In this document: positions 49,178 through 58,211 of the stretch, piece after piece
Numbering within the stretch: the stretch's first letter is position 1
How the letters are laid out: every line of letters starts with the position of its first letter
Assembly: GCA_020635015.1 (NCBI GenBank)
Contig: JACKAP010000014.1
Coordinates: 1 to 64,000 of the forward strand
DNA from: Calditrichia bacterium
Lineage (GTDB): Bacteria > Calditrichota > Calditrichia > RBG-13-44-9 > J075
Direction: 5' to 3'
Length of the DNA stretch: 64,000 bases
Position numbers and translations under genes: made by a program
Notes under the pieces: generated by a model
What the model was told of the DNA's origin: nothing
The model's input: the letters and a program-made list of their open reading frames with translations, nothing else
The model's database searches: none

Positions 49178-49292
49178 TTTGCCACGAATTTACACGAATG
49201 CACACGAATAAATCATCAATGACGGCGAAGCCCAGTGACCGCCGAAGGCGCAATGACGCCCGAAGGGCTTATGACGCGCAGAGCACCAATGA
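49178..49292. repeat. Dispersed repeat, left copy flanking the CYTH gene
   Basis: GCCACGAATTTACACGAATG onward, with a GACGGCGAAGCC/GACCGCCGAAGGCGCAATGAC core. A near-identical copy lies at 50008-50102, so the CYTH gene is bracketed by a direct repeat of roughly 95-110 bases. Confidence 0.8.
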
Positions 49293-49435
49293 CAGGAAAC
49301 TCATCTGTGGAAATCCGCTAAATCTGTGGAATCTGTGTGCAATTTTCGCCTCAGAAAGGGGCAGGGAATTAGAACGGATTTGTGGTTGCATTTGAGCGGA
49401 AGCGATAATAACATAATGAAGCAAGGAAAAACAAG

Positions 49436-49963
49436 ATGCAGAACATCGAGATTAAATACCGCATCGCCGATCCGGAGCGGGTGGCGCAGCGCCTGACCTC
49501 GATCCGCGAGATCAAGGTGCAGTTTCGCCATTATCAGAAGGATATCTACTTCGACGCCCCGGAAGGGCGCTGGAAGATCCGCCTGGAGGAAAACTCCCGC
49601 CCCTTCCTGATCCGCTACTACCGCCCGGATGAGGACAAGCCGCGCATCAGCGATTATACCCTGACCCCGCTGCCGGACCTGAAAGAGACCTATGCGGATC
49701 TTAAAACGAATTATGGCGTGCTGGCGGAGGTGGAAAAAATTCGCGAACTCTATCTCTACAAAAATGTGCGCATCCACCTCGATGAGGTGACCGGCCTGGG
49801 CTGGTTCCTGGAGCTGGAGTCGGTCATTTCGGAACGTTACGACCGCCAGGTCTCCCAGCAGCACCTGCAGGAAGTGCTGGGTATCCTGGGCGGACTGCTG
49901 GATGAAGCCGAACGGGGCAGCTACCTCGACCTGCTGCGCTCGCAGCGATATCTGGCGGGGTGA
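49436..49963 (+). CDS. CYTH-domain protein (class IV adenylyl cyclase-like)
   Basis: CYTH enzymes act on triphosphates in a beta tunnel; members include class IV adenylyl cyclases and inorganic triphosphatases. The 175-residue protein has the N-terminal acidic/basic strand QNIEIKYRIADPERV. It continues with QKDIYFDAPEGRWKIRLEE, FLIRYYRPDED, VEKIRELYLYKNVRIHLDEV and LGWFLELES, all tunnel strands with alternating Glu, Lys and Arg. The reaction is not decidable from sequence. It lies between two copies of a dispersed repeat. Confidence 0.88.
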   Translation: MQNIEIKYRIADPERVAQRLTSIREIKVQFRHYQKDIYFDAPEGRWKIRLEENSRPFLIRYYRPDEDKPRISDYTLTPLPDLKETYADLKTNYGVLAEVEKIRELYLYKNVRIHLDEVTGLGWFLELESVISERYDRQVSQQHLQEVLGILGGLLDEAERGSYLDLLRSQRYLAG

Positions 49964-50007
49964 TTCGATTGCGGAGTGCGGAATGCGGAATGCGGAATGA
50001 TTATTTT

Positions 50008-50102
50008 GCCACGAATTTACACGAATGTACACGAATAAATCGCCAATGACGGCGAAGCCTAATGACCGCCGAAGGCGCAATGACGTGCGCAGCGCCAATG
50101 AC
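50008..50102. repeat. Dispersed repeat, right copy flanking the CYTH gene
   Basis: GCCACGAATTTACACGAATG onward through GACGGCGAAGCCTAATGACC to GCGCCAATGAC, parallel to 49183-49291. Confidence 0.8.
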
Positions 50103-50122
50103 TTTATTATTTTGGAGAAAAT

Positions 50123-50728
50123 ATGAAAACCACCGTCGTTCTGGCCACCCGGAATGCGCATAAATTACGCGAGATTGCTGAGATACTGGCCGAGGCGCCG
50201 GTGGTGATGCGCTCGCTGGAGGATTATCCACAGATTCCGGAGATTGCCGAGACCGCCGAGACCTTTGCCGGGAACGCTCTGATCAAGGCCCGGGAAGTGT
50301 TTGCGCAGACCGGGTGCTGGACGCTCTCGGATGATTCCGGCCTGGAGGTGGATGCCCTCCAGGGTGCGCCGGGAGTCTACTCCGCCCGCTATGCCGGGGA
50401 AGATAAAGACCCCGCCGCCAACAATGCCAAACTGCTCGCCGCCCTGCAGGAGGTGCCGGACGCCGCCCGCGGCGCACAGTTTCGCTGCGTGGTGGCGATC
50501 AAGGGCCCGGAAGTCGAGAAGATCGTAGAAGGGGTGGTACGGGGCCGGATCATCCGCGAGCTGCGCGGCAGCGCCGGGTTCGGCTACGATCCTCTGTTCA
50601 TTCCGGAAGGCTTCCAGGAAACCTATGCGGAGCTGGGAGCGGAGACCAAAAACCGCATCAGCCACCGGGCCATCGCCTTCCAGACCGCGGCGGCGGAGTT
50701 GCGCCGCTTGCTCGCTCCCGCCGGGTAG
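50123..50728 (+). CDS. rdgB: XTP/dITP diphosphatase RdgB (HAM1)
   Basis: The enzyme removes non-canonical purine nucleotides (XTP, dITP) from the pool so they are not built into DNA. It starts MKTTVVLATRNAHKLREIAE and carries SDDSGLEVDALQGAPGVYSARYAG at about residues 68-91 and GFGYDPLFIPEG near 155, all hallmark motifs. It has 201 residues, the usual length. TTGGAGAAAAT precedes the ATG. Confidence 0.96.
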   Translation: MKTTVVLATRNAHKLREIAEILAEAPVVMRSLEDYPQIPEIAETAETFAGNALIKAREVFAQTGCWTLSDDSGLEVDALQGAPGVYSARYAGEDKDPAANNAKLLAALQEVPDAARGAQFRCVVAIKGPEVEKIVEGVVRGRIIRELRGSAGFGYDPLFIPEGFQETYAELGAETKNRISHRAIAFQTAAAELRRLLAPAG

Positions 50729-50769
50729 TTTGATATTTCTATCCAATGTGATATATTATCCCACCTTTT

Positions 50770-50955
50770 TATAGAACGCGGATGACACGGATTCTCGCGG
50801 ATTTTTTTAATATGCTTCGCGTGGTGTCATCAAAAATTTACAATTAATGAAGTACAACAGATGCAAGACAACGAAACTTTCCTTGGTTTTTGTATTTGTC
50901 TTTGTCTTTTAACTTAGGTTAGTAATCCGCGAAAATCCGCGTCATCCGCGTTCCA
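50770..50955. repeat. Second copy of the AACGCGGATGACNC element
   Basis: ATAGAACGCGGATGACACGGATTCTCGCGGATT (from 50771) is mirrored by GCGAAAATCCGCGTCATCCGCGTTCCAT at 50928-50955, around about 130 bases. It matches the element at 21572-21755 in arms and orientation but not in the spacer. Confidence 0.8.
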
Positions 50956-50985
50956 TTAAATTTTCTCTAAAGATGCGAGGTCGCC

Positions 50986-52164
50986 ATGCCCCGATTCCCC
51001 GAATTTTCCCAACGCCTGAACCAGCTTGCCGGGTCGGTGTTTGAAAAGTTTTTGCCGAAGATGCGCGAGAAGGGCGCGGATCTGGTGAAGCTGCATATCG
51101 GCGATTCTTACCTGCCCCCGCCCTACGACCTGCCGGTCGATCCAGCGTTTCGCGAAGCCCACCCCCTGTTCAATCGCTATTGCAACACGATGGGGGTGCC
51201 GGAACTGCGCGCGGCGCTGGCGGAGAAGGTGGCCGCTGAGAACCGCCTGCCCGTCTCGCCTAACGACATCATGCTCACCTGCGGGGCCTGCAATGCGTTG
51301 AACATCAGTGCGATGGGACTGCTGGAGCCCGGCGATGAAATACTGGTGCTGACTCCCTGCTGGCCGTTCTTCCTGGGCATGGTGCGCCTGGCCGGCGGGG
51401 TGGTGGTGGAAGCGCCTTTTTACAGCCGGCTTTATGAGGAACCGGATCTGGACATCGCCGCATACCTGGAGCGCTTCATCACCCCCAAAACCGCCGCGCT
51501 TTACCTCAATACGCCGAATAATCCCAGCGGCAAGGTGCTCAGCCGACCCCAATTGGAGGCGGTGGCCGACCTGGTGCAGCAGCACCAGCTCTGGCTGCTC
51601 TCCGACGAGGCCTACGACGGAATGACCTTTGACGGACGGGAACATCATTCGATCGCCAGCCTCCCGGGGATGTTCGAGCGCACCCTGTCGATCTTCACCT
51701 TCTCCAAGGTCTATATGTTTGCCGGCCTGCGCCTGGGCTACATCGCCGCCCCGGAACACTTCCTGAAGCAGCTCAACAAGATGATGGTGCACCAGCTTTA
51801 CAGCCCCTCCACCCTGTCGCAGCAAATGATGGTCGATCCGGTGCGCACCCGCGAAAGCTGGCATCGCGACTTCGTGCAGCACTGCCAGGAGTTGCGCGGA
51901 ATCGCCAGCGACCAGTTGCGGATCGACCATCACCGCCCGGAAGGCGCCTACTACCTCTTCTTCCCGATCGATAAATATCTCAACGGGCGGGATTATTGGG
52001 AAACCATCGACCTCTGCCTGGAAAGTGGCGTCTCGGTAGCACCGGGAGGCGATTTCGGCAGCGATTTCCGCGACTATATCCGGATCTGCTTCGCCGGGGA
52101 ATCGCCGGACCGGCTGCAAGTGGCGGTGGAACGACTGAACCGGATTTTTGCGGAGCACTCATAG
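50986..52164 (+). CDS. Class I/II PLP-dependent aminotransferase
   Basis: Fold-type I motifs are visible: CGACNALNISAMGLLEPGDE, YLNTPNNPSGKVLSR, LLSDEAYDGMTFDG, and the PLP lysine in FTFSKVYMFAGLRLGY. The 392-residue length fits aspartate or aromatic aminotransferases. The substrate is not clear; the proteins flanking it give no pathway clue. The gene stands alone, and a perfect 16-bp hairpin follows its stop. Confidence 0.92.
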   Translation: MPRFPEFSQRLNQLAGSVFEKFLPKMREKGADLVKLHIGDSYLPPPYDLPVDPAFREAHPLFNRYCNTMGVPELRAALAEKVAAENRLPVSPNDIMLTCGACNALNISAMGLLEPGDEILVLTPCWPFFLGMVRLAGGVVVEAPFYSRLYEEPDLDIAAYLERFITPKTAALYLNTPNNPSGKVLSRPQLEAVADLVQQHQLWLLSDEAYDGMTFDGREHHSIASLPGMFERTLSIFTFSKVYMFAGLRLGYIAAPEHFLKQLNKMMVHQLYSPSTLSQQMMVDPVRTRESWHRDFVQHCQELRGIASDQLRIDHHRPEGAYYLFFPIDKYLNGRDYWETIDLCLESGVSVAPGGDFGSDFRDYIRICFAGESPDRLQVAVERLNRIFAEHS

Positions 52165-52169
52165 CTTCA

Positions 52170-52210
52170 CTGGGTTCGAAATGACACAACAACCGTCATT
52201 TCGAACCCAG
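52170..52210. repeat. TTCGAAATGAC inverted repeat
   Basis: CTGGGTTCGAAATGAC (52170-52185) pairs exactly with 52195-52210, five bases after the aminotransferase stop. GGTGAGAAATCTGCTG follows. A related element lies at 54938-55016. Confidence 0.75.
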
Positions 52211-52341
52211 CGAAGCGCGGTGAGAAATCTGCTGCGGCAAAAAAGTTGATTTACCGCGCACGAAACTTTCATAAATTAAATATATTATTTTCCTATTGGG
52301 TGGAGGTTTATACCAACGAGATACAAGAGAGGATAAGTTTT

Positions 52342-53643
52342 ATGTCAGGTGAAGTTATGAATTCGATCAAGAACGATGTCAAAGCAACCATTTTAGCCGC
52401 CGGGTTAGGCAAAAGGATGAATCCCCTGAGCAGCGATTATTTTCCCAAACCATTGTTCCCACTCGGGGGCGATATCCCGATGGTGGAGACCTGGGTGAAC
52501 AAACTGGCAAACTGGGGTGTCGGCGAAATATCCATGAATCTATGCGTTTTGCGCGATACGTTTAAACGACATTTTGGATCCCGCCCATTGCAAAATGGGA
52601 CCGTCCGTTTTTTGGATGAAGAGATACCGACCGGCACCCTTGGCGGCATCTGCAAACAGGCACTGGGCGACCGGGCAAAACTGGTATACCAACCGGAGGA
52701 AACCCGGCCCGATTTCCCCAAATTCAGCGGGACGACCATTCTGGCCCCCAGCGGTGATATTGTGTCGAATTTCGATGCGGCCGATTTACAACGGATGTAC
52801 GAAATCCACAAATCGGTAGGCGCGGCGATGACCATGGTGCTGACGCCGGTCCCCTGGGAGATGCGCGGAGAGTACGGCACTGCCATTTTCGGCTCAGCCG
52901 AAGACCTGGATGGCGCCATCTCCAAATCCGGAGAAATCGTCGATTTTTTAGAAAAAGATCCCAATTCGCCGAGTAATCTGAACAATGCCTCTATCTACAT
53001 GATCGACATGGCGCTTCTGGAATATCTGGATCCATTCCGAACCCAATGCAGCCTGGACGTCGAGAATCCGTTTTATGATTTTGGGAAGCATGTATTTCCC
53101 GCCCTGTTGGGCAAACTGGATTACATCCAACTGCCCAAAGAATTTAAACTGTGGGGCATCCAGTATGACGGGGAATGGTTTGATGTGGGGCGCAAGCGGG
53201 ACTATATCGAAGTTCACAAAAACATCCTGAAAAAAGAGCTGCGCCTGCCGCTTCAATACGACGAGTTCGAAGGCGGCTATATCGGCCGCAATGTCAGCAT
53301 CGATGTTACCAGCACCACCATCATCCCCCCGGTGCTGATCGGGAATGATTGTGTGATCAAACCCGGCGCCACCATCGGCCCGTTTGCGGTGATCGGTGAT
53401 GGGTGGACGGTTGAAGAAAACTCGCAGGTGGCTAATTCGGTGCTGTGGAAGGATTATTCAGTCATCAGCGGCAAAAACCATCATGCTGCGAGCATTATTC
53501 GCAATGGAATTACCGTCAATGGCAGCATCGTCGGTGAAGGTATCGTCGAAACGGATCTGTTTGAGAAAGTGGTTTCAGCCGCCAATGATGGAACGGTGAC
53601 GACGGTCGATCTTGACTGGATCCCGGACGGGAAACGGGAATGA
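52342..53643 (+). CDS. Nucleotide-sugar pyrophosphorylase (NTP transferase with hexapeptide domain)
   Basis: Residues 1-260 are a nucleotidyltransferase with the loop ILAAGLGKRMNPLSSDYFPKP, which binds NTP. The C-terminal 150 residues are left-handed beta-helix repeats (NVSIDVTSTTIIPPVLIGN, IKPGATIGPFAVIGDG). The design is that of mannose-1-phosphate guanylyltransferase/glucose-1-phosphate thymidylyltransferase-like enzymes that make NDP-sugars for cell-surface glycans. The sugar is not decided. I take the ATG at 52342 because the protein is homologous only from there; a frame opens at 52246. No operon partner is adjacent. Confidence 0.88.
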   Translation: MSGEVMNSIKNDVKATILAAGLGKRMNPLSSDYFPKPLFPLGGDIPMVETWVNKLANWGVGEISMNLCVLRDTFKRHFGSRPLQNGTVRFLDEEIPTGTLGGICKQALGDRAKLVYQPEETRPDFPKFSGTTILAPSGDIVSNFDAADLQRMYEIHKSVGAAMTMVLTPVPWEMRGEYGTAIFGSAEDLDGAISKSGEIVDFLEKDPNSPSNLNNASIYMIDMALLEYLDPFRTQCSLDVENPFYDFGKHVFPALLGKLDYIQLPKEFKLWGIQYDGEWFDVGRKRDYIEVHKNILKKELRLPLQYDEFEGGYIGRNVSIDVTSTTIIPPVLIGNDCVIKPGATIGPFAVIGDGWTVEENSQVANSVLWKDYSVISGKNHHAASIIRNGITVNGSIVGEGIVETDLFEKVVSAANDGTVTTVDLDWIPDGKRE

Positions 53644-53671
53644 TCGGTGCCTAAATTTACAAATCAGTTTT

Positions 53672-53770
53672 TAGTCGTTGGTTATTGGTTATTGGTTATT
53701 GGTCATTGGTTATTTGTTATTGGTTAAGACGGGTCTTTGCCAATAACCAATAACCAGCAACCAATGACAG
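53672..53770. repeat. TTATTGG heptad array with inverted complement
   Basis: Six TTATTGG-like heptads, the core GTTAAGACGGGTCTTTGCC, then AATAACCAATAACCAGCAACC. The same layout as at 31500-31592. Confidence 0.85.
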
Positions 53771-53805
53771 TTTGAAAGCTGCAACAGATTTACTATACAA
53801 CGCGC

Positions 53806-54900
53806 TCAGTGCACGCCCCCATTCAGCTTCTGATACAAATACATCTCCCCGCCGTAGAGGGAAACCCGCAGGGTCATTTTGGTGAGGATATAGAGCTGCT
53901 GCCAGAGCAGCAGCAAGACGATGATCAGCGTCTGGGGAGCAGAGAAGACATCGACCAGGGCATTGTAGACCAGCAGCGACATCACGGCCATCAGGGTAAA
54001 GACAAAGATCAGCGTAAAAGCCCGCCGGAAATTGCGGATGGTGAAGCGGATCCCCTGGACGATCGCCCGGCGCATTTTCCGTTCGCCGCTGAGCACGGTG
54101 TAGATGCGCCCGTAATCAAGGCACATCAAAAAGAGTAAAAAGACAAAATAACGCAGCAGCACCCGCAGCCAGCGCCCCCAATAGCTGATGTATTCATACG
54201 GTTCTTTTCCGAAGATCAGATACTGCACCCCGCGGGTGAGCGCTTCCTCGATCCCCAGCAAGACCAGCAGCACCAGCAAAGCCCACAATCCCAGGCGGAA
54301 AAACCGGGCGAAGTATTGGCCGGCATTTCCCCAGAAGCCGGCGCTGTCATAGCTGCGGTCGGGCTGAAGATAACGGGTGCGGACATGGCGGATCAACTGC
54401 ACCTCCCAGCGGCCCTGCTCGGATGGATCGAGGATGGCGGCGAGCGCCTGCAAGAAATCGGCTTCGCTGTGGTAAACCTCTCCTTTGAGCGCTTTCAGCT
54501 TGAGCAGCACCGGATCCGGCACGCCGGCCTTCTGCAGGTCCAGCAGCGCCTCATCACTCATCCGGTAGCGGCTGGCAAAGCTACCGGCAAATACCCCGTA
54601 GGCGCCGCCGGAAAGGAACAGGTTGGCCAACAGGTAGAGCAGCAATCCGAAGACGATCATCACGACCAGCACATCGTTCAGCGCCGGATGCTTCTGGAAT
54701 AGATCGAAAATAAAATCGATATCGATCGGGCCGGCGAGTTTCTCCGCCATCAGGCTTTCCCCGGCAAAACTTTTGACGAACTGGCGGAAGGGGATCATCA
54801 GCAAAATTCCCAGCAAAAGATTGACAAAGTAGAAGATGTAAACCATCCGTCGATTCGTCCACATCAGGTAAAAACCGGCTTTCAGACTTGCGAATACCAT
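53806..54900 (-). CDS. Multi-pass inner-membrane protein of unknown function
   Basis: The 364-residue protein has six or seven hydrophobic helices: about residues 18-38, 80-105, 200-225, 255-275, 300-325 and 325-350. A soluble cytoplasmic part lies between the second and third (EALLDLQKAGVPDPVLLKL). It has no recognised catalytic motif. The pattern of helices followed by GRIYTVLSGERKMRRAIVQG resembles uncharacterised DUF4013-type membrane proteins. It precedes the M1 peptidase stop by about 150 bases on the same strand and may share its transcript. Confidence 0.6.
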   Translation of the reverse strand: MVFASLKAGFYLMWTNRRMVYIFYFVNLLLGILLMIPFRQFVKSFAGESLMAEKLAGPIDIDFIFDLFQKHPALNDVLVVMIVFGLLLYLLANLFLSGGAYGVFAGSFASRYRMSDEALLDLQKAGVPDPVLLKLKALKGEVYHSEADFLQALAAILDPSEQGRWEVQLIRHVRTRYLQPDRSYDSAGFWGNAGQYFARFFRLGLWALLVLLVLLGIEEALTRGVQYLIFGKEPYEYISYWGRWLRVLLRYFVFLLFLMCLDYGRIYTVLSGERKMRRAIVQGIRFTIRNFRRAFTLIFVFTLMAVMSLLVYNALVDVFSAPQTLIIVLLLLWQQLYILTKMTLRVSLYGGEMYLYQKLNGGVH

Positions 54901-54937
54901 GGTTGTCCTTGTGGTTGTGGATTAGATTCTTTGCATA

Positions 54938-55016
54938 AACAGATTTCTCACTCCGCGCTGCTGCGTTCGAAATGACAACGCTGACGTCATTCCGAAGGCG
55001 CCAGCCGAGGAATCTG
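54938..55016. repeat. Second copy of the GAGAAATCTG/TTCGAAATGAC element
   Basis: CAGATTTCTCAC... GTTCGAAATGACAACGCTGACGTCATTCCGAAGG... GGAATCTG forms an inverted repeat in the gap between the membrane protein and the peptidase genes, related to 52170-52240. Confidence 0.7.
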
Positions 55017-55055
55017 TAACTTGAAGAGACTCGATAATCGGTCCCAATTTGTCAC

Positions 55056-57209
55056 TTACAGGAAAAAACTAAACAGGTTTAAGAACTCCGGCTGATCGAG
55101 TAAGAACTGCATCCAGAACAGCCAGCGCACGCTCAGCTTGTTGATGCCGGCCGCTGCCGGCTCGACCACCTTGCTGTTATTGGTGAAGTTGGCATCCATC
55201 ACCACCTTGTTGTCCGGATCGACGCTGGCGGAGACCAGCCGGGCCGGCTTGAGATAGCGGAATTTTTTCCACAAATCCTTGCCATCCCAGGTCTCGCGGA
55301 TCACCTCGCCGTCTTCGAATTCCACCCGCAGTTCCACTGGGAATTTGAACTCTCCCAACCGGCGGAGATTCACCCCGCTGTAATAGCGCTTTTCGGCATC
55401 GGCATCGCTGGAATCGACCGGGGTGATTTCTGCCAGGGAATCGGCCAGGGAGTCTTCCATACCGGGGGGACTCTCTCCGGCATGGGCCGGATGGACAAAC
55501 TCGGCGGGATTATAATCAAAATCGACCCCTCTATCCGGTTCATACACACGGGTAAAAACCCGGTCGACGCTGTAATCGAGCACCCCATTGCCATAGAGCG
55601 CCTGGTCGAAAAACCAGCTGAGGTCCTCCCCGACTACATCGCTGGCGGTATTGATAAAATCGCGGCTGGTGGGGTGTTTGAAGCGCCAGCGTGCCACGTA
55701 GGCGCGCATCACTTCCAGCATTTTTTCCTGACCGAGATAATTGTGCAGGGTGCTCAGCACCAGCCCCGGCCGGGCATAGGAATTGATGGCGTAGCTCATA
55801 TTGGAATAATAATCCCAGGCGTTGCGCAGCATCGGATCGGCATCGGGGAGCAACAAATAGACCAGGCGCTGGTATTCTCGATCATTGACCTGAACCCCCA
55901 GAAAATCGATAAAATCGCCCCGAGGGCCATATTGGTCGTTCATGATCTGGATTTCGGTGTAGGTGTTGATCCCCTCATCCAGCCAGCTTTCTTCGAATTC
56001 GTTGGAGGCCAGCAGGTGGTACCAGTAATTATGGCCGAACTCGTGGATGATCACCATTTCCGGAAGCCGCACCCCTTCCGGCATGCCGTAGTTGGTGCCG
56101 GCGGTAATCAGGGTGGGATATTCCATGCCGCCGGAGCCTTCCGCCCCGCGCCGGGGATCGATCACGGTGAGGTTGGGATAGGGATAATCGCCGTACCAGT
56201 TTTGAAAATACTCGATCGCCACCCGGGCCGCCTCCACATGGCGGGCGCCCTGCTCGCGATGATCCGGCTGCACCAGGGCGCGAATCTCCACATCCTGGGC
56301 CTTGCCCTTGAACTCCAGGTATTCCGGGCTGGTGGTCCAGGCAAAATCGTGCACATCCTCGGCGTGATAGTAATGGGTAGCGCTGCCGTCGTCGTTAACC
56401 AGGGGCTGCCCGACCTGCAATCCGGTCGCGCCGACAATATTGGCCTGGGGCACGGTGATCCAGACGTTGTAAACCCCGTAATCGGCAAAAAATTCCGAAT
56501 TGAGATGAAACTGATGGCAGTTCCAGCCATCTTCCTCCAGCACCCCCACCTTGGGAAACCACTGCCCCACAAAGAAGTATTCTTCCTTCGCCCCGGTGCG
56601 GGCAAAAGGAGGCTCGGGAAGTTTGGCGGTAAAATCGACGTACACCGACACGCTCTCCCCGGGCTTGACCATGCGGGGAAGCGGTACCCGCAGCACGGTC
56701 TTATCATGAATATGCTCCGGATTGTCCGGCTGGATGAAACCCATATCTGCAGTCAAATCTTCTCCCGGGACTTCCAGCCGGGTTTCCGGGTTGGGAAGTT
56801 GGATATAGTTCGGCACCGCATCGCTACTGGCCGCCGGGAGCAGGGTCATTTGATTGATCTCAATAAATCCCCAGCCTTGCCGGTCGATCTTATTGCCACG
56901 GTGCCGGCCGCCGGATTCGATCATGAAAGTGGAGCGATTGTTGCGGAAGCCGTTGAGGTAGAGGTGAAATTGCAGTTCGGCGGTTTCGTTTGCGGTGGTG
57001 TTCTTCCAGGTGAGCAGTTGTTTTCCCTGGATCATTTTCGTCTGCGGATCCAGGCGCACATCGATATCGTAGTTGGCGATCCGCGGGCTGAGCGGCTCCT
57101 TGAACAGCACCGGCGGTTTATCAAATTGCTGCGGCTGGGCTGCGCCAAACGCTATCAACAAGATCCATAACCACCAGCAGTTTCTCTTCTTCATGGTATT
57201 GTGCGGCAT
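55056..57209 (-). CDS. Secreted M1-family metallopeptidase (gluzincin)
   Basis: The 717-residue protein has a signal peptide (WWLWILLIAFGAAQ), then the M1 N-terminal beta domain (IANYDIDVRLDPQTKMIQG). The substrate-anchoring GGMEYPTLI motif stands near residue 365. The zinc site HEFGHNYWYHLLASNEFEESWLDE (split for length: HEFGH, then Glu 18 residues later) is intact. C-terminal beta and helical parts follow. M1 enzymes remove N-terminal amino acids, here from periplasmic or external peptides. GGAG lies 6 bases before the ATG at 57209; ATG codons at 57221 and 57194 are alternatives. Confidence 0.93.
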   Translation of the reverse strand: MPHNTMKKRNCWWLWILLIAFGAAQPQQFDKPPVLFKEPLSPRIANYDIDVRLDPQTKMIQGKQLLTWKNTTANETAELQFHLYLNGFRNNRSTFMIESGGRHRGNKIDRQGWGFIEINQMTLLPAASSDAVPNYIQLPNPETRLEVPGEDLTADMGFIQPDNPEHIHDKTVLRVPLPRMVKPGESVSVYVDFTAKLPEPPFARTGAKEEYFFVGQWFPKVGVLEEDGWNCHQFHLNSEFFADYGVYNVWITVPQANIVGATGLQVGQPLVNDDGSATHYYHAEDVHDFAWTTSPEYLEFKGKAQDVEIRALVQPDHREQGARHVEAARVAIEYFQNWYGDYPYPNLTVIDPRRGAEGSGGMEYPTLITAGTNYGMPEGVRLPEMVIIHEFGHNYWYHLLASNEFEESWLDEGINTYTEIQIMNDQYGPRGDFIDFLGVQVNDREYQRLVYLLLPDADPMLRNAWDYYSNMSYAINSYARPGLVLSTLHNYLGQEKMLEVMRAYVARWRFKHPTSRDFINTASDVVGEDLSWFFDQALYGNGVLDYSVDRVFTRVYEPDRGVDFDYNPAEFVHPAHAGESPPGMEDSLADSLAEITPVDSSDADAEKRYYSGVNLRRLGEFKFPVELRVEFEDGEVIRETWDGKDLWKKFRYLKPARLVSASVDPDNKVVMDANFTNNSKVVEPAAAGINKLSVRWLFWMQFLLDQPEFLNLFSFFL

Positions 57210-57290
57210 AATATGCTCCATTCAAACATCATCCGGGAAATAAAGGAAAAAATTACCAAACTTGTGTATATAAAACAAGCAAGAGTTTGA

Positions 57291-57426
57291 ACTGGATGCT
57301 GGATGCTGGATGCTGGATGCTGGATGCTGGATGCTGGATGCTGGATGCTGGAACAAAACGCATCCTGCTCAATATCCAAACACAAACGTATTATTTATCC
57401 AGTATCCAGCATCCAGTATCCAGTAT
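57291..57426. repeat. GGATGCT heptad array, eight units, with inverted tail
   Basis: Eight exact GGATGCT units (57295-57350) are followed after about 45 bases by TATCCAGTATCCAGCATCCAGTATC (57398-57426), the inverted form. It is the largest array of this family in the window and separates the divergent peptidase and TetR genes. Confidence 0.92.
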
Positions 57427-57442
57427 CTTTTTCCCTTTTCCC

Positions 57443-57510
57443 TTGACTTCTTCATTTTCAAGATTTATTTTATCCAAAAAATTTAACCAAACAGTCAAAC
57501 TTTTTGGATA
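57443..57510 (+). promoter_or_regulatory. tetR promoter and palindromic operator
   Basis: TTGACT (57443-57448) and TATTTT (57466-57471) are 17 bases apart. The -10 overlaps an inverted repeat, TATCCAAAAA (57471-57480) and TTTTTGGATA (57501-57510), with AACCAAACAGTCAAAC in the middle, typical of a TetR-family operator. It ends 12 bases before the regulator ATG, so autorepression is expected. Confidence 0.6.
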
Positions 57511-57522
57511 AGATCAGTGGAA

Positions 57523-58137
57523 ATGAAATACAGCAGCGAAACGGAACGGAAGATTGTCGAAGCTGCCAGCACGGTATTCCTGGAGAAAGGCAAGACCGGG
57601 GCACGGATGCAGGCGATCGCCGATCGAGCCGGGATCAACAAGGCGCTGCTGCATTATTACTTCCGATCCAAGGACCGGCTCTACCAGGAGGTGTTCGAAC
57701 GCCAGGTGGAGACATTTGTGGGTGAGATGCTGCGCGCCTTCGAGGGCGGCGGCCCCTTCCGCGCTTTCCTGGAGAGCTTTATCTCCAATTATATCGACGC
57801 GATCGCCCGGCGCCCCGGGTTGGTGCGTTTTATCGTTTGGGAGATCAGCCAGGGCGGGAACAATTTCGTGAAGCTGCTGAAAATGCATCTCGCCAGTAAA
57901 GGATTCAACAGCATTCCCATTCCGGATATAATCCGTGCCGCCGCAGAACGGGGGGAAATTCGCCCCACCGATCCGGTGCAACTGATGATCAGCCTGATGG
58001 GCCTCTGTGTCTATCCCTTCATCGCCCAGCCGATCCTGGAGAACATCCTTCCGGGACTCTCCGTCACCGACCCGCAGTTCCTGAAGCAGCGCAAGCAGGC
58101 GGTGCTGGAGCTGGTGTGGGATGGGGTGAAGCCCTAG
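57523..58137 (+). CDS. TetR/AcrR-family transcriptional regulator (CecR/YbiH-like)
   Basis: The N-terminal helix-turn-helix (RKIVEAASTVFLEKGKTG, then MQAIADRAGINKALLHYYF) is typical of TetR repressors. The 204-residue length and position before an efflux operon fit the CecR type, which controls ybhGFSR in enterobacteria. The ligand-binding domain (about 75-204) has long helices. A GTG at 57517 is an alternative start. It probably represses its own operon through the operator upstream. Confidence 0.92.
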   Translation: MKYSSETERKIVEAASTVFLEKGKTGARMQAIADRAGINKALLHYYFRSKDRLYQEVFERQVETFVGEMLRAFEGGGPFRAFLESFISNYIDAIARRPGLVRFIVWEISQGGNNFVKLLKMHLASKGFNSIPIPDIIRAAAERGEIRPTDPVQLMISLMGLCVYPFIAQPILENILPGLSVTDPQFLKQRKQAVLELVWDGVKP

Positions 58138-58211
58138 GCGATTTCGGAATGCGGATTGCGGAATGCGGAATGAAAGGCGCATGCCCCATGCAAACAACCA
58201 GGTGAACGATA

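Noticed and set aside
55482..57170. 562-codon open frame antisense to the M1 peptidase
   Set aside because: The sense strand encodes an intact zinc peptidase with signal peptide; the antisense frame is a by-product of codon bias.
57291..57352. CRISPR array
   Set aside because: The units are 7 bases, contiguous and without spacers; no cas gene is present.
57191..57385. Small frame with SSIQHPA peptide repeats
   Set aside because: It is only the translation of the GGATGCT heptad array on the minus strand; no ribosome site and no sign of selection as protein.
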